Source of the DNA: Sanguibacter inulinus | Lineage (GTDB): Bacteria; Actinomycetota; Actinomycetes; Actinomycetales; Cellulomonadaceae | Direction of reading: 5' to 3' | Length of the DNA stretch: 64,000 nt | Assembly (NCBI RefSeq): GCF_013415325.1 | Contig: NZ_JACBYE010000005.1 | Location: 1-64,000 of the forward strand | Part shown: positions 19,167 through 27,911 of the stretch, one piece after another | Layout of the letters: every line of letters begins with the position of its first letter | Numbering within the stretch: position 1 is the first letter of the stretch | Program-made: the position numbers and the translations under genes | Notes under the pieces: model-generated | Told to the model about the DNA's origin: nothing | The model's database searches: none | The model's input: the letters and a program-made list of their open reading frames with translations, nothing else

Positions 19167-21854
19167 ATGCGCACCGCCGAGATTCGCCAGCGTTGGCTCA
19201 CCTACTTCGCCGACCGCGGGCACACCGTGGTCCCGTCGGCGTCCCTGATCTCGCCGGACCCGTCGACGCTCTTCACGATCGCCGGCATGGTGCCGTTCAT
19301 CCCGTACATGACCGGGCAGCAGACGGCTCCGTGGAAGCGGGCGACGAGCGTGCAGAAGTGCGTGCGCACCCTCGACATCGAAGAGGTCGGCAAGACGACC
19401 CGGCACGGCACGTTCTTCCAGATGAACGGCAACTTCTCCTTCGGGGACTACTTCAAGGAAGAGGCCATCGCCTACGCCTGGGACTTCATCACGGGATCCG
19501 TGGATGACGGAAAGCTCGGCTTCGACCCCGAGCTCGTGTGGGTGACGGTCTTCCACGAGGACGACGAGGCCCGCGAGATCTGGAAGCGCGTGGCCGGGCT
19601 GCCGGACGAGCGCATCCAGTCCCGCGGCATGCGTGACAACTTCTGGTCCACGGGTGCCCGTGGACCGGCCGGGCCCTGCTCGGAGATCTACATCGACCGC
19701 GGACCCGAGTACGGCGCCGAGGGTGGCCCCGTCGTCGACGAAGACCGCTACATCGAGATCTGGAACCTCGTCTTCATGCAGTTCGAGCGTGCCGACGGCG
19801 GCACCAAGGACGACTTCCCGATCATCGGCCCGCTCGCCTCGCGCAACATCGACACCGGCATGGGCCTCGAGCGCGTCGCGTTCCTGCTCCAGGGCGTCGA
19901 CAACATGTACGAGATCGACGAGGTCTTCCCGGTCATCCAGGTGGCCCAGGAGCTCTCGGGCAAGGCCTACGGCGCTGTCGAGGACGACGACGTGCGCATG
20001 CGTGTCGTCGCCGACCACATCCGTTCTGCCGTGATGCTCATCGGCGACGGCATCCGCCCCTCGAACGAGGGCCGCGGCTACGTGCTGCGCCGCCTGATCC
20101 GTCGCTCGGTGCGCGCCATGCGCCTGCTCGGCGTGGACGAGCCCGCTCTGCCCGCCCTCGTGCCGGCCAGCATCGAGGTCATGAAGGCCTCGTACCCCGA
20201 GCTCGGTGAGAACTTCGACCGCATCACCTCGATCGCCTACGCCGAGGAAGAGGCCTTCCGCCGCACCCTCACGGCGGGTACGACCATCCTCGAGAACGCT
20301 GTCGGCTCGGCGCTCTCCTCGGCCGGTGCGGGCAAGGCGGTCCTCGGCGGTGCCGAGGCCTTCCAGCTCCACGACACCTACGGCTTCCCGATCGACCTGA
20401 CCCTCGAGATGGCCTCGGAGCACGGGGTCGCCGTCGACGAGACCGCGTTCAGGTCGCTCATGCAGGCGCAGCGTTCGCGTGCCCGTGCCGACGCTCTGGC
20501 CAAGCGGACGGGCGGCGCCGACAAGGCGGCCTACGAGACCCTCCAGAGCGGTCTGGGTGCTCCTGTCGAGTTCCTCGGCTACACCGACACCACGGCTCGT
20601 GCCTCGGTCGTCGGTCTGATCGTGGACGGCGTCCCAGGACCTGTCGCGACAGCCCCGGCCTCGGTCGAGGTCATCCTCGACCGCACACCCTTCTACGCGG
20701 AGGCCGGTGGTCAGCTCGCCGACCAGGGCACCATCGTGCTCGACGGTGGTGCGACCATCGAGGTCGACGACGTCCAGGCGCCCATCAAGGGCCTGTCGGT
20801 GCACCGCGGCCGCGTGGTCGACGGCACGGTGACGATGGGGGAGTCGGGCACCGCGACGATCGACACAGCCCGTCGCAAGGCGATCAGCCGTGCGCACTCG
20901 GCGACGCACATGATCCACAAGGCGCTCCAGGAGTCGCTCGGCAAGGACGCGACCCAGGCCGGGTCGGAGAACGCGCCGAGCCGCATCCGCTTCGACTTCA
21001 GGTCGAGCCAGGCCGTGCCTCAGGGCGCGCTGGCCGAGATCGAGGAGCGGGTCAACACCCAGCTCGCCGAAGACCTCGAGGTCACCGAGCAGATCATGAA
21101 CATCGACGAGGCCCGTGCGCTCGGCGCGATGGCCCTCTTCGGTGAGAAGTACGGCGACAGGGTCCGCGTGGTCTCGATCGGCGGCGACTGGTCGCGCGAG
21201 CTCTGCGCGGGCACCCACGTCAAGCGCTCCGGGCAGCTCGGTCTGGTGACCCTGCTCGGCGAGGCGTCGATCGGCTCGGGCGTCCGGCGTGTCGACGCCC
21301 TCGTCGGTGACGGTGCCTACGGCTTCCAGGCCAAGGAGCACGCTCTCGTCGGGCAGCTCACGGGCATGCTCAACGTCCGCACGGAGGAGCTCCCGGACCG
21401 TGTCGGCGGTCTCATCACGCGCCTCAAGGAGGCCGAGAAGGAGCTCGCCGCAGTCCGTCAGGGGCAGCTGCTCGCTGCTGCGGGTCAGCTCGCCGCCTCG
21501 GCCGAGGTGGTCGGCGACGCCCGCGTCGTGACCCACGACGCCGGCGAGGTGGCCTCGGCCGACGACCTGCGCGCCCTCGCCCTCGACGTCCGCGGTCGCC
21601 TCGGCGAGTCTGCGCCGACTGTCGTCGCGGTCGCCGGTGTGAGCAAGGAGCGTCCGCTGGTCGTCGTCGTGACGAACGCCACCGCACGCGAGCGTGGCCT
21701 CAAGGCTGGTGCCTTCGTCAAGGCCGCCTCGGGTGTCCTCGGTGGTGGCGGCGGCGGCAAGGACGACATGGCACAGGGTGGTGGCCAGGACGTCACCGCC
21801 GTGCCCGCTGCGCTGGCCGGTCTGCGCGACGGCGTCGCGGCGCAGCTGGCGTGA
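19167..21854 (+). CDS. alaS: Alanyl-tRNA synthetase
   Basis: It charges tRNA-Ala and edits mischarged serine and glycine. The 895-residue protein has the class II catalytic core first (RQRWLTYFADRGHT, then CVRTLDIEEVGKTTRHGTFF). The editing-domain zinc ligands are in HSATHMIH near 577 and CAGTHVKRSG near 681. A Gly-rich DHHA1 end carries GVLGGGGGGKDDMAQGGG. AGAGGA precedes the ATG. It overlaps ruvX by four bases and heads the ruvX-mltG-aroE group. Confidence 0.97.
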   Translation: MRTAEIRQRWLTYFADRGHTVVPSASLISPDPSTLFTIAGMVPFIPYMTGQQTAPWKRATSVQKCVRTLDIEEVGKTTRHGTFFQMNGNFSFGDYFKEEAIAYAWDFITGSVDDGKLGFDPELVWVTVFHEDDEAREIWKRVAGLPDERIQSRGMRDNFWSTGARGPAGPCSEIYIDRGPEYGAEGGPVVDEDRYIEIWNLVFMQFERADGGTKDDFPIIGPLASRNIDTGMGLERVAFLLQGVDNMYEIDEVFPVIQVAQELSGKAYGAVEDDDVRMRVVADHIRSAVMLIGDGIRPSNEGRGYVLRRLIRRSVRAMRLLGVDEPALPALVPASIEVMKASYPELGENFDRITSIAYAEEEAFRRTLTAGTTILENAVGSALSSAGAGKAVLGGAEAFQLHDTYGFPIDLTLEMASEHGVAVDETAFRSLMQAQRSRARADALAKRTGGADKAAYETLQSGLGAPVEFLGYTDTTARASVVGLIVDGVPGPVATAPASVEVILDRTPFYAEAGGQLADQGTIVLDGGATIEVDDVQAPIKGLSVHRGRVVDGTVTMGESGTATIDTARRKAISRAHSATHMIHKALQESLGKDATQAGSENAPSRIRFDFRSSQAVPQGALAEIEERVNTQLAEDLEVTEQIMNIDEARALGAMALFGEKYGDRVRVVSIGGDWSRELCAGTHVKRSGQLGLVTLLGEASIGSGVRRVDALVGDGAYGFQAKEHALVGQLTGMLNVRTEELPDRVGGLITRLKEAEKELAAVRQGQLLAAAGQLAASAEVVGDARVVTHDAGEVASADDLRALALDVRGRLGESAPTVVAVAGVSKERPLVVVVTNATARERGLKAGAFVKAASGVLGGGGGGKDDMAQGGGQDVTAVPAALAGLRDGVAAQLA

Positions 21855-22354
21855 GCGAGGAGCAGCCGCTCGAACGTGGCGCGCGCCTGTGCGTCGACGT
21901 CGGGAGCGTGCGCGTCGGGGTCGCTGTGAGCGACCCCGACGGGCTCATCGCGACCCCCGTCGAGACGCTCCCGCGCGACCTCGTCACGGCGACCAAGAAC
22001 CCTGCTGCTGTGCCGACAGATCTTGCAGTGCTCGCGGAGCAGGTGGTCGAGCGTGGTGTGAAGGTTGTGTACGTCGGGCTCCCACGGCACCTTTCGGGCG
22101 CCGAGGGTGCAGCGTCGGCCTCGGCACGTGCGTACGCTGTCCAGGTCGCTCGTCTCGTCGCACCGGTCCCGGTGCGTCTGGTCGACGAGCGGATGAGCAC
22201 GGTGTCCGCGCACCATGCGCTGCACGCCTCTGGTCGGGCCGGCCGCAAGCACCGGGCCGTGGTCGACCAGGTGGCTGCCGTGGTGATCTTGCAGTCCGCG
22301 CTCGACTTCGAGCGCGGGTCGCACCGTCGACCGGGTGAGCTCGTCGAGGTCTGA
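21851..22354 (+). CDS. ruvX: Holliday junction resolvase-like RuvX (YqgF)
   Basis: This RNase H-fold nuclease is implicated in 16S rRNA 5'-end maturation and, by fold, in Holliday-junction resolution. The 167-residue product has the first acidic element CVDVGSVRVGVAVSD, a middle GLPRHLSG (usually GLPxxxxG), LVDERMSTV and a final VDQVAAVVIL. These supply the expected acidic residues. The GTG overlaps the alaS stop as GTGA. Confidence 0.93.
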   Translation: MSEEQPLERGARLCVDVGSVRVGVAVSDPDGLIATPVETLPRDLVTATKNPAAVPTDLAVLAEQVVERGVKVVYVGLPRHLSGAEGAASASARAYAVQVARLVAPVPVRLVDERMSTVSAHHALHASGRAGRKHRAVVDQVAAVVILQSALDFERGSHRRPGELVEV

Positions 22355-22593
22355 GCCTGACCGGGCGGAGTCCGCTGAGAGGCGGCGACCGCGGACCACG
22401 GCCCTGAGGTCGATCCCGACGGGCGGGTCGAGAGGGAGCCACGACGCGGGTGACCACGGTGACCTCGGTGCGGTGGAGAGCAGGCACGGCCAGGACGACG
22501 ACAGCACGACGCAGTGACGGCACAGCGACCGAGCGGACTGTGCGACGACGGCGCGACGACGAGCACGACACGAGAGAAGAGAGAGCGACCAGC

Positions 22594-23760
22594 GTGGACG
22601 AGCGGGGCACGGAGGGACCAGGCACGGCGACCGGCGACGGTGCGGTGCCCTCTCGACGCGACGCCCAGCGGGCCGAGCGTGCCGCTGCGGCCCGGCACCG
22701 TCAGCGCGTGCTCCTCTCTGTCCTGGTCGGCATCCTCGTGGTCGGCGCGGTCTTCTACGTCATGTGGACCCGTGGGGCCGACATGTTCTCTGCCGACGAG
22801 CAGCCGACGCTGGTCGCGACGACAGAGGCACCCGTCGAGGACTTCCCAGGGCCTGGTGGGGAACCTGTCCAGGTGACCGTCGCCGCAGACGTCACGCCCG
22901 AGGTGCTCGGTGCCTCGCTGGTGGATGCCGGCGTCGTCAGCTCGGTCGAGGTCTTCGTCGCCGCCTACGGCCAGAACCCCGACGCGGCGAGCATCGCCCC
23001 GGGGACCTACAACGTCTTCCGGCAGATGCGGGCCGCCGACGCGATCACGGCGCTCCTGGACCCGGAGAACCTCGCCGACCTCACCGTCGAGGTGACGGCG
23101 GGGCTGACCGTGCCCGAGATCAAGACCGAGCTCGCCCGCATCACCGGTGTCTCCGTGGCGCAGCTCGACGAGGCCTTCGCCGACGTCGCCGGCACGGGTC
23201 TGCCTGCCGAGGCCGGAGGGGTCTACGAAGGCTGGATCGCCCCGGGGACCTACCACTTCACCCTCGGCACGACGCCGGTCGAGATGATCCGGGCGATGAT
23301 CGCCTCGACGGTCTCGACCCTGGACGCCGCGGGCGTCGCTCCTGAGGACCGCCTCGCGGTCTTGACTCTCGGCTCCCTGGTCGAGGAGGAGCAGGTGCTC
23401 CCCGCGGACCAGGCGGCCGTCGCGGGGGTGCTCTCCAACCGTGTCGAGAGCGACACGGTGCTGCAGCGGGACTCGACGGTCCGCTACGCGCTCGGCCTCG
23501 CCGACGACGCCCCGGTGACCCAGGAAGACCGTGAGACCGACCTCCCGTACAACACGTACCTGCACGTCGGTCTGCCGCCCTCGCCCATCTCGACCGTGAG
23601 CCCTGAGGCCCTCCAGGCGGCCGTCGCGCCGGCCGAGACCACGGCCCGGTACTTCGTCGTCGTCGACCCCGTCGCGAAGGTCGTGGAGTTCTCCGACACG
23701 TACACCGAGTACCAGGACAGCCTCAAGGCGCTGCAGGCGTGGCGGGACGCGAACGCCTGA
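22594..23760 (+). CDS. mltG: MltG-like endolytic murein transglycosylase, copy 1
   Basis: MltG cuts nascent peptidoglycan strands in the membrane. From the GTG with GAGAAGAGAG upstream the product has 388 residues, almost the same as its neighbour (389). The frame is open to a GTG at 22450, but the added part is Arg/Thr-rich and unconvincing. A basic cytoplasmic segment, one helix near 37-58 and a YceG domain follow. The catalytic Glu is expected in SLVEEEQ at residue 266, where relatives have a motif like SIVEKET. LQRDSTVRYALG and YNTYLHVGLPP follow in normal order. The altered surroundings of the catalytic Glu leave room for changed activity. Confidence 0.85.
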   Translation: MDERGTEGPGTATGDGAVPSRRDAQRAERAAAARHRQRVLLSVLVGILVVGAVFYVMWTRGADMFSADEQPTLVATTEAPVEDFPGPGGEPVQVTVAADVTPEVLGASLVDAGVVSSVEVFVAAYGQNPDAASIAPGTYNVFRQMRAADAITALLDPENLADLTVEVTAGLTVPEIKTELARITGVSVAQLDEAFADVAGTGLPAEAGGVYEGWIAPGTYHFTLGTTPVEMIRAMIASTVSTLDAAGVAPEDRLAVLTLGSLVEEEQVLPADQAAVAGVLSNRVESDTVLQRDSTVRYALGLADDAPVTQEDRETDLPYNTYLHVGLPPSPISTVSPEALQAAVAPAETTARYFVVVDPVAKVVEFSDTYTEYQDSLKALQAWRDANA

Positions 23761-23822
23761 GCCCAGTCTGGCCGGAGCGCGCAGGACGTATCCTGAGGGT
23801 GCGGGCGCGGCCCGCCGACGGG

Positions 23823-23873
23823 TTGACGTCAGATGTCAATCTGTGGCGTGGTGCAGTAGGTTGTCAGATTGTC
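23823..23873 (+). promoter_or_regulatory. Promoter with direct repeats before mltG copy 2
   Basis: TGTCAA at 23834-23839, 17 bases, then TAGGTT at 23857-23862 make a plausible promoter. GTCAGAT with a following GTC occurs twice (23828-23837 and 23863-23873), and TTGAC/GTCAA form a small inverted repeat. This 158-base gap is less GC-rich than its surroundings. It suggests the second mltG-like gene is separately regulated. Confidence 0.5.
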
Positions 23874-23918
23874 TGTGGGGGCGCAGGACATTCGTCATGA
23901 CAGTGGAGGCTCCATCCG

Positions 23919-25088
23919 GTGAACGATCTCTTCGAAGGACCCGCCGTCTCTGAGCAGCCGGAGGACGAGCGACAGCTCTCCAGGGCTCAGAAGCGGGCGC
24001 TGCGCGAAGCACGTCGCCGTGCCGCGAAGCGCCGTCGGCGCGCCCTGGTCGCCGTGGTCCTCTCCCTCGCCGTGCTCGGTGGTATCGGCTACGTCGTCTG
24101 GGACCGCGGAGGAGACTTCTTCTCGGGGCTCAACCCGCTGAGCCGTGACGAGGCAGCCCAGGACTTCCCCGGGCCCGGCACAGGCTCCGTCCAGGTGACC
24201 GTGGCGCAGGGCGCGACGGGGACCGCGATCGGTCAGGCTCTGCTCGACGCCAACGTGGTGGCCTCGGTGCCGGCCTTCGTCTCCGCGTACACCGCCAACC
24301 CTGCTGCGGGCTCGATCCAGCCGGGGACCTACACGCTGCGCGAGGAGATGCCCGCTGCGCGTGCGGTCGAGTTCTTGCTCGACACCGGCAACCGCTCGGA
24401 CTTCCTCGTCGACCAGCGCCCCGGGTACAGCGTCGCCACGACGGTCACCAAGCTCTCTGAGGTCACCGGGATCCCCGAGGCCGACTTCGAGACGGCGATG
24501 GCTGACGTCGCTGCGACCGGTCTGCCGGCCGAGGCCGGCGGCAGCTACGAGGGCTGGCTCGCGCCCAAGCAGTACCAGTTCGGCGAAGACACGGCGCCGA
24601 CGGAGATGATCGCCGAGATGGTCGCCGGGACCGTGGCGACCCTCGACGAGCTCGGAGTCCCTGCGGCAGACCGCCAGCAGGTGCTCACCGAGGCCTCGAT
24701 CGTCCAGCAGGAGTCGGGCAACATCAGCGCGGAGGACCAGGCGCTCGTCGCCGGGGTCATCAACAACCGCATCGCCGACGGCATGCGCCTGCAGATGGAC
24801 TCGACGATCCACTACCTCGTGGGTACCTCGGCGGACGCGACGACCACGGCAGAACAGCGCGCGATCGACTCTCCGTACAACACGTACCTCAACACCGGCC
24901 TGCCGCCGACGGCGATCGCCGCGCCGAGCCGCACGTCGATCGAGGCGGTCCTGAACGCCCCGGCGACGGACTACCTCTACTTCGTCACGGTCAACCCGGA
25001 CACGGGCGAGACGAAGTTCGCGAAGACGAACGACGAGCACAACGAGAACCGCAAGGAGTACAAGGCATGGCTGGACGCGCGGCAGTAG
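23919..25088 (+). CDS. mltG: MltG-like endolytic murein transglycosylase, copy 2
   Basis: The 389-residue product is a paralogue of the preceding gene. It has a basic cytoplasmic start (KRALREARRRAAKRRRR), one helix near 43-62, a LysM-like segment after DFPGPGTGSVQVTVAQG, and the YceG domain. The catalytic Glu is residue 265 in SIVQQESG, closer to the usual motif than copy 1. LQMDSTIHYLVG and YNTYLNTGLPP follow. The GTG has GTGGAGGC about ten bases upstream. The last 22 bases overlap aroE. By motif quality this copy is the better candidate for the main MltG. Confidence 0.92.
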   Translation: MNDLFEGPAVSEQPEDERQLSRAQKRALREARRRAAKRRRRALVAVVLSLAVLGGIGYVVWDRGGDFFSGLNPLSRDEAAQDFPGPGTGSVQVTVAQGATGTAIGQALLDANVVASVPAFVSAYTANPAAGSIQPGTYTLREEMPAARAVEFLLDTGNRSDFLVDQRPGYSVATTVTKLSEVTGIPEADFETAMADVAATGLPAEAGGSYEGWLAPKQYQFGEDTAPTEMIAEMVAGTVATLDELGVPAADRQQVLTEASIVQQESGNISAEDQALVAGVINNRIADGMRLQMDSTIHYLVGTSADATTTAEQRAIDSPYNTYLNTGLPPTAIAAPSRTSIEAVLNAPATDYLYFVTVNPDTGETKFAKTNDEHNENRKEYKAWLDARQ

Positions 25089-26023
25089 GATCGCGCGCCG
25101 CCGTCCTCGGCCACCCGATCGGGCACTCGCTCTCGCCCGTCCTCCACAGGGCGGCATACGACTCGTTGGGACTCGACGACTGGGGCTATGAGGCCGTCGA
25201 CGTCACCGAGGACACGCTGGAGTCCTTCCTCGCAGGTCTCGACGACTCGTGGAAGGGGCTCAGCCTGACGATGCCCCTCAAGCAGACCGTGATGGGGATG
25301 CTCGACCACGTCGATCCTCTCGCTGTCGTCACGGGTGCGGTGAACACCGTCGTCTTCCAAGGGGCCGGTGCCTCGCGGACGCTGGTGGGCGCGAACACCG
25401 ACGTCTACGGGCTCGTCGCTGCTCTGCGTGAGGGCGGTGCGCCGGCGGGCTCGCGCGGGGGCGACGACGGGCACCCGGTCGCCGGGTCCGGTCCAGTTGC
25501 CTCGACCAGCGCAGCTGCGAGCACAGGGAGCACGCGGGACCCCGGCCTGCGGAGTGCTGTCGTCCTCGGTGCCGGTGCCACGGCGGCCTCGACCCTGGCG
25601 GCTCTCGCAGAGCTCGGCGTCCCGACAGCAGACGTGTACGTCCGCTCGCTCGGTCGCACCGGAGACCTGCAGCGCGCAGCGCACCGCATGGGCCTCGTGC
25701 CACGCTTCCACCCGATCCCCGAGGCAGCGGCTGCGGCCGTGCGAGCCGACGTCGTCGTCTCGACGCTCCCCGCGCACGGTGCAGACAACGTCGCTGAGGA
25801 GATCCTCGCGCTGGGTCAGCCTGTCCACGGTGTCCTGCTGGACGTCGCGTACGACCCGCGCGTCACCGCGCTCTCAGCCGCCTGGCGCGACGCCGGCGGT
25901 ACGGCCGTCCCCGGGCAGCGCATGCTGCTGCACCAGGCCGCCGAGCAGGTCCGGCTCATGACCGGGCACGTCGCGCCGGTCCAGGCGATGGACGACGCGC
26001 TCGAGGCGGCCCTCGCGCACTGA
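25067..26023 (+). CDS. aroE: Shikimate dehydrogenase
   Basis: It reduces 3-dehydroshikimate to shikimate with NADPH. The 318-residue protein has GHPIGHSLSPVLH at 15-27 for substrate binding, catalytic Lys72 in TMPLK and Asp112 in GANTDVYG. A nucleotide loop VVLGAGATAAS follows at 165-175. An insert rich in Gly, Ser and Ala (about 124-160) makes it longer than the usual 270-290 residues. The ATG with AAGGAG eight bases upstream lies inside the end of the second mltG-like gene. The pilus locus separates it from the other aro genes. Confidence 0.94.
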   Translation: MAGRAAVGSRAAVLGHPIGHSLSPVLHRAAYDSLGLDDWGYEAVDVTEDTLESFLAGLDDSWKGLSLTMPLKQTVMGMLDHVDPLAVVTGAVNTVVFQGAGASRTLVGANTDVYGLVAALREGGAPAGSRGGDDGHPVAGSGPVASTSAAASTGSTRDPGLRSAVVLGAGATAASTLAALAELGVPTADVYVRSLGRTGDLQRAAHRMGLVPRFHPIPEAAAAAVRADVVVSTLPAHGADNVAEEILALGQPVHGVLLDVAYDPRVTALSAAWRDAGGTAVPGQRMLLHQAAEQVRLMTGHVAPVQAMDDALEAALAH

Positions 26024-26080
26024 GGGACGGCTGCCGGCCCTCGTCCCCGTCTCATCGTCAGGGTGACGTGCGCTACTCCT

Positions 26081-26110
26081 GCTCAAGGTCGGTCCTCGTC
26101 GTGCCGAGAC
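26081..26110 (+). promoter_or_regulatory. Sigma-28-type promoter of pilB
   Basis: GCTCAAG at 26081-26087, 15 bases, then GCCGAGAC at 26103-26110. The spacing and boxes match three other promoters in this locus. Transcription would start near 26117 and leave a leader of about 50 bases. Confidence 0.7.
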
Positions 26111-26126
26111 ACCTTTCACGTCAAGA

Positions 26127-26160
26127 CTGCCGCGGGACCTCCTGCGGCAGCGAGGTGAGG
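26127..26160 (+). promoter_or_regulatory. Hairpin facing the pilB ribosome site
   Basis: CTGCCGC at 26127-26133 pairs with GCGGCAG at 26144-26150. The ten-base loop contains ACCTCCT, which can pair with the ribosome site GAGGTGAGG beginning two bases after the stem. A pseudoknot could therefore hide the site. This is inferred from complementarity only. Confidence 0.4.
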
Positions 26161-26167
26161 AGTGGTC

Positions 26168-27841
26168 ATGAAGCAGCTCGGAGAGATCCTGCTCGAGGAA
26201 GGACTCGTCAGCGAGGCCCAGCTGATGGCAGCCCTCGACGAGCAGGTGGTCCGCGGCACCAGCCTCGGTCGTGTCCTCGTCGAGCTGGGTGTGCTGTCCG
26301 AGGGGCAGCTCGTCTCGGCGCTGGCCGCGCAGGTCGGCATGCAGTTCGTCGACCTCGACACCTTCCCCGTCGACCGCGCTGCCGTCGGCCGGCTCACCGG
26401 GGCGGTCTGCCGGCGGTACACGGTGCTGCCGATCGCCTTCGAGGGCGACGCGATCGTGCTCGCCATGGCCGACCCGGGCAACGTGCTCGCGGTCGACGAC
26501 GTCCGCTCCTCGACCGGCATGCAGGTGCTGCCCGTCGTCGCCACGCACGAAGACCTCTCGCGCGCGATCGACAGGTTCGTCCGTGCGGACGACGAGATGG
26601 ACAACCTCACGAGCGCCTTCTCCGAGGAGATGCGCGCTGACGACGTCGACCTCACGAAGATCGGCGACTCCGTCGACGACGACGCACCGATCGTCCGGTA
26701 CGTCAACCTCATCGTCACGCAGGCCATCACCGATCGCGCCTCCGACATCCACATCGAGCCGAGCGAGCACGACCTGCGGGTGCGCTACCGGATCGACGGC
26801 GTGCTCCACGAGATGCAGCGCTCGCCCAAGAACATCACCGGGGGAGTGGTCTCCCGGGTGAAGATCCTCTCCGACATCGACATCGCGGAACGCCGCAAGC
26901 CCCAGGACGGCCGCATGTCCGTCACGCACAACGGGCGCAAGATCGACCTCCGCGTCGCGACGCTGCCCACAGTGTGGGGCGAGAAGATCGTCATGCGTAT
27001 CCTCGACAACTCCACGGCCAGCCTGGACCTGCGGGACCTGTCCTTCGGCGACGAGAACTACGAGGTCTACTCCGAGGCGTACAACAAGCCCTACGGCATG
27101 ATCCTCGTGACCGGCCCGACAGGGTCGGGCAAGTCCACGACGCTCTACGCGACGCTCAACGCCGTCTCCAAGCCGGAGATCAACGTCATCACCGTCGAAG
27201 ACCCCGTCGAGTACCGCCTGCCCGGCATCAACCAGGTGCAGGTCAACCCCAAGGCCGGCCTGACCTTCGCCGGGGCGCTGCGGTCCATCCTGCGCTCCGA
27301 CCCTGACGTCGTGCTGCTCGGTGAGATCCGCGACCACGAGACCGCGCAGATCGCCATCGAGGCAGCGCTCACAGGTCACCTCGTGCTCTCGACCCTGCAC
27401 ACCAACGACGCACCGTCGGCGATCACGCGCCTCGTCGAGATGGGGATCGAACCGTTCCTCGTCGGGTCGGCGATCGACTGCATCGTCGCGCAGCGTCTCG
27501 CGCGGCGGCTGTGCGGCAAGTGCAAGGTGCCGTACGAGCCGAGCGAGGTCGAGCTCGTTGCTGCGCGGTTCCCTTGGGCTGAAGGGGAGGCGAAGCCTGT
27601 GCTGCACAGGCCGGGTGGCTGCACCACGTGCTCAGGGACCGGGTACCGCGGGCGGCTCGCGCTGCACGAGGTCATGCGGGTCACCGAGGACATCGAGCGG
27701 CACGCTGTCGCCGGGTCCTCGTCGGCTGACATCGCCAAGACGGCGCTCGCACAGGGGATGCGCAGCCTGCGCGACGACGGCTGGATGAAGGTCGTGGCGG
27801 GGCAGACGTCGATCGAAGAGATCCTCCGCGTCGTGGCTTAA
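26168..27841 (+). CDS. pilB: Type IV pilus assembly ATPase PilB
   Basis: PilB is the cytoplasmic ATPase that drives pilin polymerisation. The 557-residue protein starts with two MshEN-type repeats (QLGEILLEEGLVSEAQLMAA and SLGRVLVELGVLSEGQLVSA). Walker A GPTGSGKSTT lies near 315, followed by Walker B with LLGEIRDHETAQ and a His box (LSTLHTNDAPSAITR). The tetracysteine zinc site is CGKC near 449 and CTTC near 486, typical of extension ATPases. In both MshEN repeats the residue before LG is not the usual Arg (Gln and Ser instead), so cyclic-di-GMP binding is doubtful. The ATG is preceded by GAGGTGAGG. Confidence 0.95.
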   Translation: MKQLGEILLEEGLVSEAQLMAALDEQVVRGTSLGRVLVELGVLSEGQLVSALAAQVGMQFVDLDTFPVDRAAVGRLTGAVCRRYTVLPIAFEGDAIVLAMADPGNVLAVDDVRSSTGMQVLPVVATHEDLSRAIDRFVRADDEMDNLTSAFSEEMRADDVDLTKIGDSVDDDAPIVRYVNLIVTQAITDRASDIHIEPSEHDLRVRYRIDGVLHEMQRSPKNITGGVVSRVKILSDIDIAERRKPQDGRMSVTHNGRKIDLRVATLPTVWGEKIVMRILDNSTASLDLRDLSFGDENYEVYSEAYNKPYGMILVTGPTGSGKSTTLYATLNAVSKPEINVITVEDPVEYRLPGINQVQVNPKAGLTFAGALRSILRSDPDVVLLGEIRDHETAQIAIEAALTGHLVLSTLHTNDAPSAITRLVEMGIEPFLVGSAIDCIVAQRLARRLCGKCKVPYEPSEVELVAARFPWAEGEAKPVLHRPGGCTTCSGTGYRGRLALHEVMRVTEDIERHAVAGSSSADIAKTALAQGMRSLRDDGWMKVVAGQTSIEEILRVVA

Positions 27842-27865
27842 GTCGGGGGCGCAGAGCGCCGATGA
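27836..27865 (+). promoter_or_regulatory. Sigma-28-type promoter of pilT
   Basis: GCTTAAG overlaps the pilB stop codon, followed by 15 bases and GCCGATGA at 27858-27865. The expected start near 27872 leaves a leader of about 40 bases before the pilT GTG. The upstream box is closest to the TAAG/TAAA form of classical FliA promoters. Confidence 0.65.
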
Positions 27866-27911
27866 GGTGGCGTCGCGCATTCGGTGCGGTGCCCCGGTGA
27901 GAGGTAGATCT

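Noticed and set aside
22450-22593. A 48-codon earlier start for the first mltG-like gene
   Set aside because: The added residues are Arg/Thr-rich and unlike the paralogue. The later GTG has a ribosome site and gives almost the same length as the second copy.
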